A stretch of DNA of 64,000 nucleotides, from assembly GCA_037952775.1 (NCBI GenBank), contig JBANAY010000004.1, positions 4,588,001-4,652,000 on the forward strand. Direction: 5' to 3'. A program made the translations under genes and the position numbers. The stretch is from Clonostachys chloroleuca. Lineage: Eukaryota > Ascomycota > Sordariomycetes > Hypocreales > Bionectriaceae. The notes under the pieces were generated by a model. That model made no database searches. It was not told the origin of the DNA and was given only the letters and a program-made list of their open reading frames with translations. Positions 34,410 through 46,657 of the stretch are shown one piece after another; the stretch's first letter is position 1; every line of letters starts with the position of its first letter.

Positions 34410-36102
34410 GTTGCCGTGGGTGGTTAGAGGGAGGACTTGGGGGGGTTGCGATGCCCCGCCAGCCCTATCGAGGTGGTGAGGAGGTCAAGGTAAGGGTCGA
34501 GTCCTGCTTACGAACCAACAGGAGACCTACCCAGGGAAGCGGCGCTTTCTGTTAATCTGGTAAAGTGAGGACAGTAGTTAGCTTATGAAAAGGGCAAGCT
34601 ATGAGACAAGATGCATATGCTCCTTCGCATTCACACGAGTGGAAAGGTGTTGATGGGGGAAGCGAAGCTGAAGCTGAAGTTGATTTGCACCGTCGCAAGC
34701 TGGCGGGGGTCCGATTGCTGCCCCACCGTTTCACTAACAAGTGTGCTACAAGCTCCAAGCACGTACGTTCAGAGCATTCTTTCTCCAATTGGCCACCATC
34801 ATGGAGACGGAGCAGCTTCACCTAGAAAGGTCAGAAAAGGCAGTGACAAAGTGAGCACATTATGTTTCCATGATTTGTATTTCTGGCAGATTAAGAAGTG
34901 GTTGCTTCTGGTTTATATAAATACCCCCTAACTCAACACCACCTGCTAATCTAAATATAGGTTGGCAGAGTTTGGCTAGGGGAGACGAGTTCCAAGCTTG
35001 GTATCGATTATATTCTAACGACAAGGAGTCTGATAAATTACAACAGCTAAATGATAATTATCGTAACAAATTGCCGCTTACCAGTCTAGTCGTTTTGGTA
35101 CTGTGTCGAAGTTCGGTGTTAGTGGCCGTGGTGTCTCACCTCGTTGATCTCCATCAGAGGATCAGGAATAATAGCCCGTCGTGGTAAAATAGTTCCTTCC
35201 ATAGAAGTCAATAGCAGTATAGACCAGTAAAATACATATTGCGACCCCTATCGTGTGAATGTGATGGTAAAAAATTGTAGGAGAAGGGAAGCCCGGGGCT
35301 ATGTTCACAATTGCCACTCCAATTACGGCCCAACCTTAAGAATTTATCATTCCATCACTTCGAGATCTCGGCGGGAGAGTCCGAGTGTAAAAGTTAAAAA
35401 CAACAATAGAATGTGCCAGGCTCGACATCTCAGCACAATGAATACTCAAGGCAAAAATCAGCTTCGCCAGCCCAAAGCTACAGTCATACAGAGGAAATCT
35501 CCGTAAGCCTTCATACCGATGACTCAATTACCGTCAGGACGAGCCGCTCGTCGAATGACTATTTAAACTACCCTCTTCCATCACCTCCAGATTCATTAGC
35601 CTTGGGCCGCCTTGATAGTTCTCCCTATGCCTCACCTATCCCTGCGTCTAGGCGCACCCCGGACCTCGGATATCTCTTCTGTGACGACATTGAACTGCGG
35701 AGCTGCACCTGAGCAAATCCTCCAACTACGGTCCTAGCTCGGACTCACTGGTTCAGGTGTAAACTAATTGCTATCTCAGCAGCTCCCAGGGCCTCGTGCT
35801 CCCATTTACAAGCTGCCAGTCATCTTCATTCAGCCAAGTCGTGGTGTTCTGCAGCTGTTTGTTACATGGCACCAAGAAGCACATAGCCGAAAAAAAAAAG
35901 GCTAATTGCCAGATCTGGGCTAGCCCGAGGGCATCGTGATCCACTTGCTGGCTATTCGATCCACTTGCAGCCATCTGTTTCCGAGCTGACCCTGAGGAAC
36001 ATAATAAATACCCAGAAAGTCATTCAACCCCCATCGCCCTCGACAGCTGCCATTGAACAGCCTTCTCCCCCAGCCTACGGCGCCTCCAGATCCCTATCCG
36101 TC
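34410..36102. other. Divergent intergenic region between CaM kinase and KGD2
   Basis: No supported gene. It is AT-rich in the middle. A frame at 35413..35712 has Ser/Pro-rich sequence but no motif. The last 150 bases form an open leader in the KGD2 frame, with no ATG before 36103 that looks better. Confidence 0.5.
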
Positions 36103-37551
36103 ATGATGTATCGCAGTCTCGCCACGGCGGCGCGCATGGTGCCGACTATGCGCGCCCAAGCCGTCCGACTGCCTAGGCAAACGCCTCTCTTCATGATGCA
36201 GGCTATCCGCACCTACGCCGACAAGGTTGTCCAGGTTCCCCAGATGGCCGAATCCATCTCCGAGGGCACCTTGAAGCAGTTCAACAAGGCCATTGGCGAC
36301 TTCGTAGAACAGGACGAAGAGATCGCCACCATCGAGACCGACAAGGTGAGCTAGCTGACCTCAAATCGCCGTTAGACTTTTCCCAACGTAGCAGCCACTG
36401 ACACACGCCCCCTTAGATCGATGTCGCCGTCAACGCCCCCGAAGCTGGTGTTATCAAGGAGTTCCTTGTCGCCGAAGAGGACACCGTCACAGTTGGCCAA
36501 GATATCATCCTTATCGAGCTCGGCGGCGCCCCTGCCGAGAAGCCAGCCGAGAAGGAGGCCGAAGCCCCCAAGGAAGCCCCCAAGGAAGCCGCCTCTGAGT
36601 CCACGCCCGCACCCAAGGAGGAGTCCAAGCCTGCGCCCAAGGAAGAGTCCAAGCCCGCTCCTAAGCAAGAATCCAAGTCCGCCCCCACGAAATCTCAGCC
36701 CGAGGAGCCTACACCTACGCCCGGAGCTCGTGAGGAGCGTCGCGTTCGTCCTCCCCCTCCCTCCTACGGCCACAGATGACGTATTAACCACTTCTATAGG
36801 TCAAGATGAACCGCATGCGTCTCCGTATTGCCGAGCGACTCAAGCAGTCCCAGAACACCGCCGCCTCGTTGACCACCTTCAATGAGGTTGACATGTCCAA
36901 CGTCATGGAATTCCGCAAGCTCTACAAGGATGATGTTCTGAAGAAGACAGGTGTCAAGCTGGGTTTCATGAGCGCCTTCTCCAAGGCTGCTGTCCTGGCT
37001 ATGCGTGACCTCCCAGCTGTCAATGCCTCCATTGAGGGCCCTAACGGAGGTGACACTATTGTCTACCGCGACTACGTTGATATCAGTGTTGCCGTCGCAA
37101 CTGAGAAGGGTCTGGTTACGCCAGTTGTGCGCAATGCTGAGACACTGGATCTTGTTGGCATTGAGAAAACCATCGCAGACCTTGGCAAGAAGGTACGTTT
37201 CCCAGATTGAATTCAAGTTTGACTTGCGTCCCAGCTAATCTGAACTTTCTATAGGCCCGTGATGGCAAGCTTACTATTGAGGACATGGCCGGTGGTACTT
37301 TCACCATCAGCAACGGCGGTGTCTTCGGCTCCATGATGGGTACTCCCATCATCAACATGCCTCAAAGCGCAGTCCTTGGTCTCCACGCTATCAAGGAGCG
37401 TCCCGTTGCCGTCAACGGCAAGGTCGAGATCCGACCCATGATGTACCTTGCTCTGACCTACGACCACCGTCTGCTCGATGGCAGGGAGGCTGTGCAATTC
37501 CTTGTCAAGATCAAGGAATATATTGAGGATCCCAGGAGGATGCTTCTGTAA
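36103..37551 (+). CDS. KGD2: Dihydrolipoyl succinyltransferase, E2 of 2-oxoglutarate dehydrogenase
   Basis: Mitochondrial TCA-cycle E2 that passes succinyl from lipoamide to CoA. Exons are 36103..36345, 36417..36743, 36800..37192 and 37255..37551, 419 residues. [12 protein letters not shown] begins an Arg-rich, acid-free mitochondrial presequence. The lipoyl domain carries the modified Lys in IATIETDK, and intron 1 falls exactly after that codon. A Pro/Ala/Lys linker contains three tandem copies of [12 protein letters not shown] units. The catalytic domain starts at [19 protein letters not shown] and ends with the active-site block [12 protein letters not shown]. The intron 2 donor (GTTCGT) is weak, but the junction [13 protein letters not shown] matches the family. 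There is no clear E1-binding domain in the linker, as usual for OGDH E2. Confidence 0.95.
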
Positions 37552-38369
37552 ATGGGGCAAGCGCTCGGGTGTACATTAGATACTAGAGGTCGGTCATTTG
37601 GACTTGGTTTATTATTCATTGTTGCTACTCGCCTTTTGGAGTTCCTGGGTAGCGCATCTAAAACATGGTGATCAAATGATCTACTCAACTTTCCCACTAC
37701 AACTAAGTGTATGTCTCAAGCTTCTCGCGAGTCAAGGCTACAGAAAACGAGATTATAATGCCTGCACCCCTTAACACTATTGGATATTACCCATACGTAC
37801 CTACTCGCTTGCCAGTTGTCAGCCTCGATAGGGAATAGGCTTCTTACATCTTGAAAATGCGTTTAGCACTTTTCCTACCCTACACCTGTTGTCAATTTCA
37901 CTAACTTCTTTTAATCATCACATCATCATCCGCATTAAATACTGCCTAACGTTAAGTATGTGTGTAGGGCTGTGTGTGTGCATTTTTAGGTGACACCATG
38001 GTGGACGTCGGCCATGAGGCGCTGTCATTGTCTGTCTTAGTCTCTATACTAAGTAATCTACCCAGACATCTTCATGTTTCGATAATGTATCAACCGAGAT
38101 CTGTAATTCTTAGGTACACCCAATTACTTGGTCAATATTTTAATTGAAATTCAGAATGCAAGCAGATCATATTGAAGCAGGGGTAGTTTGGTGGTTGTTC
38201 AATTACAGACACGGGTGCGCATTGGTTAGTATTCCGAAGAACCTCTCCTTGATTGCTTTTTTGAACTATGAGCCTTCTTCGACATTAGCCGAGAGTTATG
38301 GAATCGTTGCGCACTGGATGTCAATTAGCAACCGGAATATGGCATGGTCATTAACAGACTGGACAGTAC
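37552..38369. other. Convergent intergenic region
   Basis: Nothing recognisable. It is AT-rich, with short TG repeats near 37955-37980, and holds the 3' regions of KGD2 and the release-factor-like gene. Confidence 0.55.
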
Positions 38370-38933
38370 TCACACTTCTTTATACTTTTGTTTCTTTTCT
38401 TCACTTGTCTCAGAGGGTGTATTTTCCCGGTAGATGCGAGTGATCTCATCCATGAGCTTCCGCCCGTTGTCTTCTGCATTCAGCGTCCTCGACCTTTGCG
38501 TTTGAGCATGAAACGTGAGAGAATCATTGTTTGCTGTGTAGTATCTCGAAGATCGCAGAGCAGAGTGTAGCACTTTGGGCAGAATGGCAAATAGATCTTT
38601 AAGTGGGTAGGCTGTGACGGCCTTGGTTTCGGTTCTTCAGGATCAATAAGTTCATCCGATCTCGTCTCCTCAATCTAGTACTATGCATGGGTTGTCTTAC
38701 TTGTTTACGTGTTGTCCGCCAGCCCCACTAGATCTGGCAAATGTCGTGCTGCCCTTGGGGAGCTGTGACGCATCGAACTGGCCAAACCAGGCTCGCGACT
38801 CTGCAAGCGCATCTTTATCCAGTTGGGCATCGAAGGCCTCATACCTTTTGAGGCGCGTTAGCACCCTTGGGAGCCCCACGAATGCCGGCGTCTTTAAAGG
38901 ACGCACCCGCGATAAGGTGAACCTCGCATTCAT
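38370..38933 (-). CDS. PTH4: Mitochondrial class-I release-factor-like GGQ protein (ICT1/Pth4 type)
   Basis: Predicted peptidyl-tRNA hydrolase acting on stalled mitochondrial ribosomes. Exons in transcript order are 38933..38701 and 38634..38370, 165 residues. The N-terminus (MNARFTLSRVRPLKTPAF) is basic and Ser/Thr-rich, a likely mitochondrial presequence. The RF-1 domain has the catalytic GGQ in RSSGAGGQHVNK, and the intron interrupts the Lys codon directly after it; TETKA resumes in exon 2. The tail is basic and charged (SEEKKQKYKEV). No codon-recognition domain is present, so it is ICT1/C12orf65-like rather than a full RF1. The frame is open upstream of 38933, but this is its first ATG. 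Confidence 0.82.
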
Positions 38934-39538
38934 CTCATTGGAGATCTTACGACATTGATGCTGTGACAAGCCTCCACTGTGGTGCTGGAACTGCACATTG
39001 ACGATGGTTGGTTATCTGCACGCTTATCACAGTGACCCGTCGCCACCCACCAAAGGCTCTATCCTGCTCACCGCCCTGGCAAAGCACCTAGCGCCACTTA
39101 TGTCCCGCCTCAGCCTCAGCCGCCCTGCCGCCGTGGTGCAATTGTCACCCATTCTTCCTTCCTGACTCTTTTACCTCACTTCTGCCTCTTGCTCAACACT
39201 CCAGCCAACAGACACAATATCAACGCGCGCAAATACCCAAGGTTGGACGCTTAGCCCTCCAGTTCCAACCTTTCTCCTGCAGCCCTGTCGATTACCGGAG
39301 CCTTTGCTTCATACCTTCGTCGTCGCTCCAGCCTCTTTTGTGGCTCAGGTTTGCCTGTCCTAGCCGCCTCGGACCCCTCGACCTCCCAGCCTTATTTTCC
39401 GCGCCATTTCCCACAACTTACCACATAGTACCCTCTCGGACCACGTATGTCGCGAGACAATCTTGAATTCACAGAGTCCTTGTCGCAGAGTTTTTTTCCA
39501 CGTTTAACAGCTGCCATCCCACCCCTAACCTAGCTTTA
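38934..39538. other. Divergent promoter region, release-factor-like gene and NAB3
   Basis: No gene. A 605-base divergent promoter, CT-rich toward the NAB3 start. Confidence 0.6.
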
Positions 39539-42198
39539 ATGCCAGAGCCGGAGGCAGAGCTACATGCTACTGCCGACCTCTCCCCAGTCTCACCATCTCC
39601 CATCCACACAGCCTCGCCACTTGTAGTGCCAGCCCTCCAGGACACTGTCGATACAATCGACGCAATGGTTGGTGCAGCTCTTGCTACAAACGGGGAGATT
39701 GGCCTGCATCGCGCCAAACATGACCTGATCGACACTGTTGACGAGGACGATGTCGTAGATGACGACAGCTTCAACGACCCATATGCTGAAGACACCCCAA
39801 CCGAAACCCCAACCGAAACTGCCGTGGTGCCTCCCACTAAAGAGGAGACAGACGTCGCGAACGACGATGACTATGCGAAAACATTTGACTCCCCCGTCGG
39901 CTCGGAGAAGGGTGACGGCGAGGATGAACAAGAAGCTTCTGTATCATCAGTTCTCCGAGAATCCAACAATATTTCCTCACATTCTGGTGCCTTGAATACC
40001 CACCCATCAGTCGCCTCGCAATTCGTGCTTGATACCTCACCTGCGCAACCTTCTGCTGGAAGTCATGCGCCTGCCCAACCCGCGGCAGATGCAGCTTTCC
40101 AAAGACCAAGCGACTCCAATCACTCGAATACCGATCCCAGTTTACCTCAATCCGCTCACGGAGGCCACAGTGCAGACCGTCCTGAAAGGCCTTCATCAGC
40201 GGATCTCCAACAACTCGTGGCTGATCTGACGCGCCCCCAGCCCACTGATGAAAATCATAACTTAGACCCATCTGCCCAGTTTGCGCAGGCCGGGCAGTCC
40301 AGCGGCCCTCCACCCCAAACAAGCCCATCTGCTGCTCTGCCACCGTCCTCATCCCTCCCGCCCCGGCCTCCTCAACCCAACGCAGCTCCCCAGACGTATG
40401 CATCTCTCCACCATCCTGCTGGATCAGTTCCAGGTGTACCCGTCAATGTCGCTGCTCCGCCCAATCCCGGTCAGCCCTCGACGTATGTCGCGGCCGGCGC
40501 CCCTGGAACATCTACTGAAGCCATCAGCAATCTCCCGCCGCCCCCGCCAGCCGGCCTTGCCAGCCACCCCAGTCTCGCATCCATGACCTCTGTCCCATTC
40601 CCCGCTCAAGCCGGCTATCCCGCCGATGGGGAAGACGACTACCAGCGCAAGTGGGATCAGTTTATTGCTGATGAAAGGCAATACATGTCGGAGGCCAAGT
40701 GGGATCGCTTCCCCGAAGGCTCTCGCATTTTCATTGGTAAATAAGCCTCCAGACTCACGTAATTCGTGCTAATAAAGAGGGCAGGTAATCTTTCGAGTGA
40801 TAAGGTTTCAAAGCGCAATGTGTTTGACATGTTCCACAAGTATGGCCGACTTGCACAGATATCTCTGAAGTCTGCCTATGGATTTGTCCAATACCACACT
40901 ATTGATGAAGGCCAGCGGGCCATAGACAATTTGCAAGGCGCTGAGATCAAGGGTCGACGTATTCGTATGTTTTGTTTCACCCAGATCATCACTTTATCCA
41001 CCGGACGCAGCTGACATGTATAACGGAAAGATCTCGAGGTGTCCAAGCTACAGGATAAGTCAAAGAAGGAGCGCCCCCGAAGCCCTGATAAAGGGCGCGG
41101 TCGAGATGGCGGACGACGTAATGATAGATATGCCAACCAAGGTAGGGATGAATATCGCCACGGTGGTGGCCGTCCCCATTCTCCTCGTCGTAATGAGTAC
41201 AACGGCGACAGTTATGGTCGAGAACGGGGATATTACGAGGCAGGCCGTGGCCGAAACCGATCTCGATCACCCGGCTATGGCCGAAGCGGCAACAACAATA
41301 ACAACCGAGACTCGTACCGGCACAGAAGCCCCAGTCCGTACGGGCGATCTCACAATGACGGAGGAGAGATCGACCTCCCTAGAAGATATGGAGCGGATGT
41401 CCCTGACGTCCAGATTATCCTTCAGCCGGACGTCAGTCGTGAATTTGTTAACTGGGTTGAAAGTGCCTTTAAAGCCAAGGCACTCAAAACCGAGGTCATG
41501 TTTCTACATCCGCGGATACCCAAGGACCAAGTTATCCAACGACAGGCGGTTGAAGGTGTACAGGCTGTAGTCGATTTGGACATGCGAGCACAGCAACTGG
41601 GCAAATCCCAGTCCAAGCCTTTGACCGATCGGCAGGATCGTCCAATGTTCGCTTTGACCAATATGTGGACCTAGATCCAAACATTGCGGCTGAAGTCATC
41701 GTTCGGACGAAGGCTTCTGCTATGCCCAGTTATGGGCAGCCATACGGCGGGGCCCTTGGCGGTTACGGGCAACCGTACAACGCACCAAGCCAACAGCCAG
41801 CTCCAGTCAGTAACTATCCGCTGCCTCAGTCTGCCGCCTATCCACCTCAGCAGCCGGCTGCTAACACAGCTGATATCGCAAAACTGTTGGGCAATGTAGA
41901 CAACACGACTCTTCAACGGCTTCTCTCCTCGATCCAGGGGGCCCCTTCAGGTGCCATCCCCGCGGCAATGCCGCACGGGAACGTCCCCCCAGCAGTTCAA
42001 CCTGATATCCAAGCTATTCTAGGTAGTCTATCCGGGGGTGCACCAGCTCACCAGCATCATGTATCAGGCCAAGCTCAGTACCCCCAGTCTTATCCTCCCC
42101 AAGGGCCACCAGGGCCACCAGCTCAATCACCAGGTGGTGGTGACTCGGCTGCTCAAGTCCAGAACATCATGGCACAGTTGGCGCGGTACAGACAATGA
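39539..42198 (+). CDS. NAB3: Nab3-like RRM RNA-binding protein; one frame break
   Basis: Nuclear RNA-binding protein resembling Nab3 of the Nrd1-Nab3-Sen1 termination complex. Exons are 39539..40736, 40785..40964 and 41031..42198, about 848 residues. The N-terminal 390 residues are acidic then Pro/Ser-rich. The single RRM spans exons 1-3 (SRIFIG, NLSSDKVSKRNVFDMFHKYG, AYGFVQYHTIDEG, then HLEVSKLQD). An RG/RS-rich basic region and a conserved domain (VPDVQIILQPDVSREFVNWV) follow. After GVQAVVDLDMRAQQLGKSQSKP the frame must change at about 41621 to reach FDRSAGSSNVRFDQYVDLDP; one base appears to be missing, and the first frame stops at 41672. The Gln/Pro-rich C-terminus ends in short Leu/Ile helices (TLQRLLSSI; QNIMAQLARYRQ) like the Nab3 oligomerisation tail. 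Confidence 0.85.
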
Positions 42199-42625
42199 TA
42201 GACAGGTTCCTTTACCTGTCATTTTATCTTGATGGTTCATGATTATATCAATATTTTTTAAGTTTGGATCCTTTTGCATGGCTATTGGGGGAGGCATTGA
42301 TTGATTGATAAGTTATAGGTAGCAGGTAATGTGGGCTGGATTTCAAGGATGATGGGGAGTTTCTTGGGCGTTCTGTTGTAGAGCAACATCTTTTCAGAGA
42401 TTTCAGTGATAGTAAAGGTTATTCCCACCTCAACGAGTGCTCTTCCCAGGGATAGGTGCGGTTGATGGAACGGCCGCGAAGCATTACAAGTTTATTATAT
42501 CGTCTAACAGTTGCAAATCTCAATCGATGCTTGAGAGATGCGTACATTTCTATGATCGTAGGAACGGCTTGGCTATTCTTACCTTGCTCCAGATATGCAG
42601 GGTGATGAATCTTGGGTAAGTAACA
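42199..42625. other. Convergent intergenic region
   Basis: Nothing recognisable; 3' regions of NAB3 and the ferric-reductase-like gene. Confidence 0.6.
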
Positions 42626-44432
42626 TCACCATCCGAACGCTTCATTGTGCCAGTGCACCCGGCGGCCAAGCATGACCCACGGCCGAACTGCGTCTCTGAC
42701 GCCCTTCGCCATCTCTGCAGGTCCACACACCATAACGGCAACGCTCCCCTGGTTATTTCTGCGGAACGCATCGTCGACGATCTTCTTCACATCGGGCCGC
42801 TTCTTGCTCTGCCGGCGCAGGTCGTTCAGCTCCAAGCCGCCGCTCTGTCCTCCCTCCCGCTCCGAGGAGCCATGGCCGACGCCCATGTCTCCGGTGAGAA
42901 AGAGCTCGACGTTGTCATCATCTATTATGGACTTGGCACCTAAGGAGCTAGCCCAGGTGGCGTCGCTCGCGGACCGGACGGCCCAGATGAACTTGACTTT
43001 GGGGGAAACCGCAGAGGAGTTACTGTCGTTTAAGAGTGCCTGGTAAATGGGGAGGGCGAAGGTGGCACCGACGCCGCCGGCAAAGAGGAGAACGCGGTCG
43101 ACCTTGGCGGAAAGTAGGTCTTGTGCGGTTTTGCCGGTAGCTCCATACGGACCGTCGATGTTCAAGGATACTTGGGGGACGGGATCCGAGGACGATGATG
43201 AGGAAGATGTCCCGCTGGCGAGGGAGGAGAGACGGGCGGTCATGGGTCCGGACCGGGCCCTGGCGACGAGGGTGACGGTATTGGTCTTCTCATTGACGGC
43301 CGCCACGGAGAAGGGGTTGAAGAGGAACTCGTAGATGAGGCCTGAAGGCGAGAGCATGTTCTGGGATGGCCGGCTCGAGGGCGGAATGCTGAGGTAGATG
43401 TGTGAACCGGGGCGAGCGGCGAAGGACGAAACTTTGCTGGCGGGGAGTGCGGCTTCTATCTTTATGATGTCCGTCCCGGGGACTCTCTCCAGCGTCGAGG
43501 GGGCTGTCACGACCAGGATCTTACGGACGCCGATGTCGAGCGTGAATACGAGGAGAGCTCCGATCACGTAGAGCCGGGCTGACTCGGCATGGAAGAAGAT
43601 AAGAGGCGGGACGGAGAGTGCGGCGGCGAGATGGGTGATGAAGAAGACGCGGTAGGACCACCTCCTGACCTCTCTCATGGCGGTTCCGTTGAGGGTGTGG
43701 AGGCCGGTGAAGGCTACCACGCCGGCGAACACGACCGGGGCGAAGAAGCGCTTGAGCCAGATGCTGGAGGCGATGAAGAAGATGTTGTAGAAGATGAGGT
43801 GGAGCACGAGCAGCGAGTAGATGATGCGGCCCAGAACTCGGTGGTAGCGGTTGACTTGCTCATGGGACGACTTGAAAACCCACGCAAATGGATTCAGAGC
43901 TTTGTTGGCTAGAAGATACTGGATAGGCATCTGTGAGACGGCAATGGCTCCGAAGCGCTTGGTAAGATGCAGGTAGTCTGTGTATCAACAGGTTAACGAC
44001 TGAAATGGGTAAACGGCACAATCAATTGGAAAGAGCACACACACCCTTTCCAGTGCCCAGGACGGACAGCAGTAATAACCAGATGGTCCAGGCGATACCC
44101 AGGACCCATTCATCCCTCTGACCCCAATTGTCGTTGAGGAAGACGACATCGTCGCCCATCCACCAGGTGAGCTTCCTCCATCGCGTCTCATAGCTGTGCA
44201 GAAAGCCCGAGCGACGAGCCTTGGCGACTGGAGAGCCCGGAACCTCCTGGTAGCGCTGTTCGCGGCCGGCGGGCACGCGCTTCACGGCAGCGAGGCCCAG
44301 CCGGAAGAGCAGGCAGAGGACGGCGGGCGCCAGGGCCGAGAAGTGGGCGATTGTGGCATAGCGATCGTTGGCCTGGCGGCGGAGGAGCTTCTCCTCGGAT
44401 GTGAGGTCGACGAACTCGTACGGCCAACCCAT
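42626..44432 (-). CDS. Ferric-chelate reductase-family flavocytochrome
   Basis: Membrane flavocytochrome expected to move electrons from NADPH through FAD and two hemes to extracellular metal. Exons in transcript order are 44432..44045 and 43977..42626, 579 residues. Both bis-His heme pairs are present with the family spacing of 13 residues: RYHRVLGRIIYSLLVLH and THLAAALSVPPLIFFH. The NADPH site is seen as GGVGATFALPIYQALL and the C-terminal CGPAEMAKG. The FAD motif usually written HPF[ST] reads NPFSVAA here, with Asn in place of His. The N-terminus lacks a clear secretion signal but has an early membrane segment (FSALAPAVLCLLFRLGLAA). A Ser-run (TSSSSSSSDP) sits in a loop of the reductase domain. 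Substrate metal not determinable. Confidence 0.9.
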
Positions 44433-44790
44433 GGTGTGCGCGCCTCCTTACACTACTTACACTATGGCTTGGTCGTGGCTCTTTGACCAGATGCTGTCCT
44501 GGCATAGGCCATTACCAAGCAAGTCGCGGTGGGGCCGTTGGTGGTGTCCGACCCGAACTGGTGGGTGAATTGATGCAAAACGTGGCTCCTCAAACGTCAT
44601 CATGTAAGCTATCGGGGCAGCATGTTTGGATTGGCGGCAATAACAACTATGGTAACCATGAGGCAAAATCTGTTGCTTTGTGTATTATCTTGATACTCTG
44701 GTTGGTTATTGTGCTAATTGAGCCATGTTTTAGACTGGCCGTAGCCCACCTATAAAGCTCCAGCTGCTAGACGTTAATTATTGATAGGGA

Positions 44791-44863
44791 GCTGCTGCAG
44801 GGTTGATCGTGCAGTGGGCATTGGCGAGAATACTTCTGGTATTGGCAGATACCCTGCAGCAGC
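44791..44863. repeat. Perfect 13-base inverted repeat with a 47-base loop
   Basis: GCTGCTGCAGGGT at 44791-44803 is the exact reverse complement of ACCCTGCAGCAGC at 44851-44863. No ORF explains it. Confidence 0.6.
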
Positions 44864-45657
44864 CAAGTAGCTTCTACACTGCTGCCTTTCCTTTAGAACA
44901 TGGAGTGCCCGACCATGGCAGCAAGCCATTGTAACTCCTCAGCCTCAACAACTATGTCTCCCTCCCCTTCGCCTGGATCCCGAAGAAAGAGAATAAGGCT
45001 TAGCGGGGTAAAAGCTTAAGGTTAAGTTAAATGATTAGGTCCCGTATAAGACGACCCTTGAGGATATATGTTGGTTCGCCACCGTATTGGCATGTCTTGA
45101 GCTAATCCAGCGACTTTCTACGGTGTGCTCAAGCCACAGGGCATCTGTATTGGCCTCGATCAAAGCATCTCCTCGCTCACCCGAGAGTCTGATTGATCGA
45201 TCATTTCTTGGGCAGGCTTGGGTTTGCCAAGCATCATCTCACGCGGCGGCTCTTCTCCTGCTACCAACCGTAAACCTCTGAGCCTGCAATCCGTTCAGAA
45301 TAGGGAAGCCCATTCGAAGCCAAGGCCAAGCCTCGTTTGGTCTTTAAATTGCAACGAGAGCAAGGGGCGCCCCGACTTTTAGAGCGTATTCTGACATGTG
45401 CTGCATGTGCTGCGTGGGGAATACGCTATACGTCTGTCTATACGCCTTTGGGCTTTGGGGTAGCTGTTTGGATACAGGCGGGATCCACAATACTCATGAT
45501 AGTTTCATGCTGGAGGGATCACAGAGGCGGAGTTGCTCGGCACTGGCCCTGTTGCTGGCAATGAAACGTGAATCTCAGTCATTACCGAGCCTTGGATCAT
45601 TCCAGGCTGCTTTTTGTTTTCCATGAATCTTGGCGGCAGATTAGGGAAAATTTGGCA

Positions 45658-45664
45658 TATAAAG
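45658..45664 (+). promoter_or_regulatory. TATA-like box of the cupin gene
   Basis: TATAAAG lies 137 bases before the cupin start codon, with a CT/CA-rich leader between, a usual layout for strongly regulated fungal genes. Confidence 0.4.
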
Positions 45665-45794
45665 GGCATGGCAGATCCGTCTGTAATCAGCTTTACATTA
45701 GGCTCATCAGCATCAGCCGTACAAACTAATTCACTAAGATCCTCTCTCTTCGCTTCCAACCACCGTTCACCTGCTCAAGCAACCGACTTTCAAG

Positions 45795-46657
45795 ATGGCA
45801 CCTAAATCGTCCTTCGCAGCTGCCGCTGCTGCCGTTCTTGCACTCACCTCGTCCGCGGTGGCCGCGCCATCTCAGTCCGTAGCTGAGCGAGACGACTCCG
45901 TACCCAGCTTGACAACTCAACTGTCCATCGCTGATTCGTATGTCCCGTCCCGTCCCGATCCGCAGATCCAGTCCTTCTGGCCGAAAGAGCCCATCTAATG
46001 CAGGGCCCCTGTAGTACCGTGGACAAGTTCAATCTCCTCAAGGATGAGGACTTTGTCTTCGATTTCAAGACCGGGCCGCTGGCCTACCGCAAGAACTTCC
46101 CCGCTCTGTCCACCGTAGGTGGCGCCATGGCATATGCCTCGCTCCCAGGTGAGTTACTTGACGGATGAGACGAGCGTACAGCATGCGCCGTCCTTGATGC
46201 AATACCCCGCGGCGGCTAACCTAACCCTCCGCCAATAGCTTGCGGCATGGTTGCCCTCCATCAACACCTCCGAGCCAACGAGCTGTTCGTCGTCACCTCC
46301 GGCAAGATCTACTCCGAGATGGTCCCGGAAGCCGGCGTCGTTGCCAATGGCGCTGACAGGATCATCAAGACCGAGCTCACAGCTGGTCAGATGACGATCT
46401 TCCCCCAGGGAACCTTGCACACTCAGGTCAACATGCAGTGCGAGAATGCGAGCGCCGTCGCCTCGTTCACCTCTGATGACCCCGGCACCATTATGGTCCT
46501 GCCCAAGGCGTTCACCCTGACGGACGGGCTTGTTCAGACAAGCTTTGGCACCATCTTTGAAGGCAAGGACATCGACTCTGTGAGGCAGGCTCTGCCCAGC
46601 GGCGCGCTCATAATGGTGGAAGAGTGTCTCAAGAGGTGCAACATGACCAAGAACTAA
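45795..46657 (+). CDS. Secreted cupin (germin/spherulin-like)
   Basis: Small secreted single-domain cupin. Exons are 45795..45937, 46015..46148 and 46239..46657, 231 residues. The N-terminus is a clear signal peptide (SSFAAAAAAVLALTSSAVA), cleaved near AAPS. Both germin boxes are complete: HQHLRANE (H-x-H-x4-E, three metal ligands) after CGMVAL, and TIFPQGTLHTQVN (P-x-G...H...N), so a metal-binding site is expected. Four Cys remain in the mature chain (two near the C-terminus, EECLKRC). Germins include oxalate oxidases and superoxide dismutases; which activity applies is not visible. Start chosen at the ATG that opens the signal peptide. SHMT follows on the same strand with its own promoter. 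Confidence 0.88.

Larger units (their letters stand above)
44433..45794. other. Divergent intergenic region, reductase-like gene and cupin
   Basis: No supported gene. It contains an AT-rich patch near 44990-45040, a perfect 13-base inverted repeat and a TATA-like box for the cupin gene. Confidence 0.5.
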
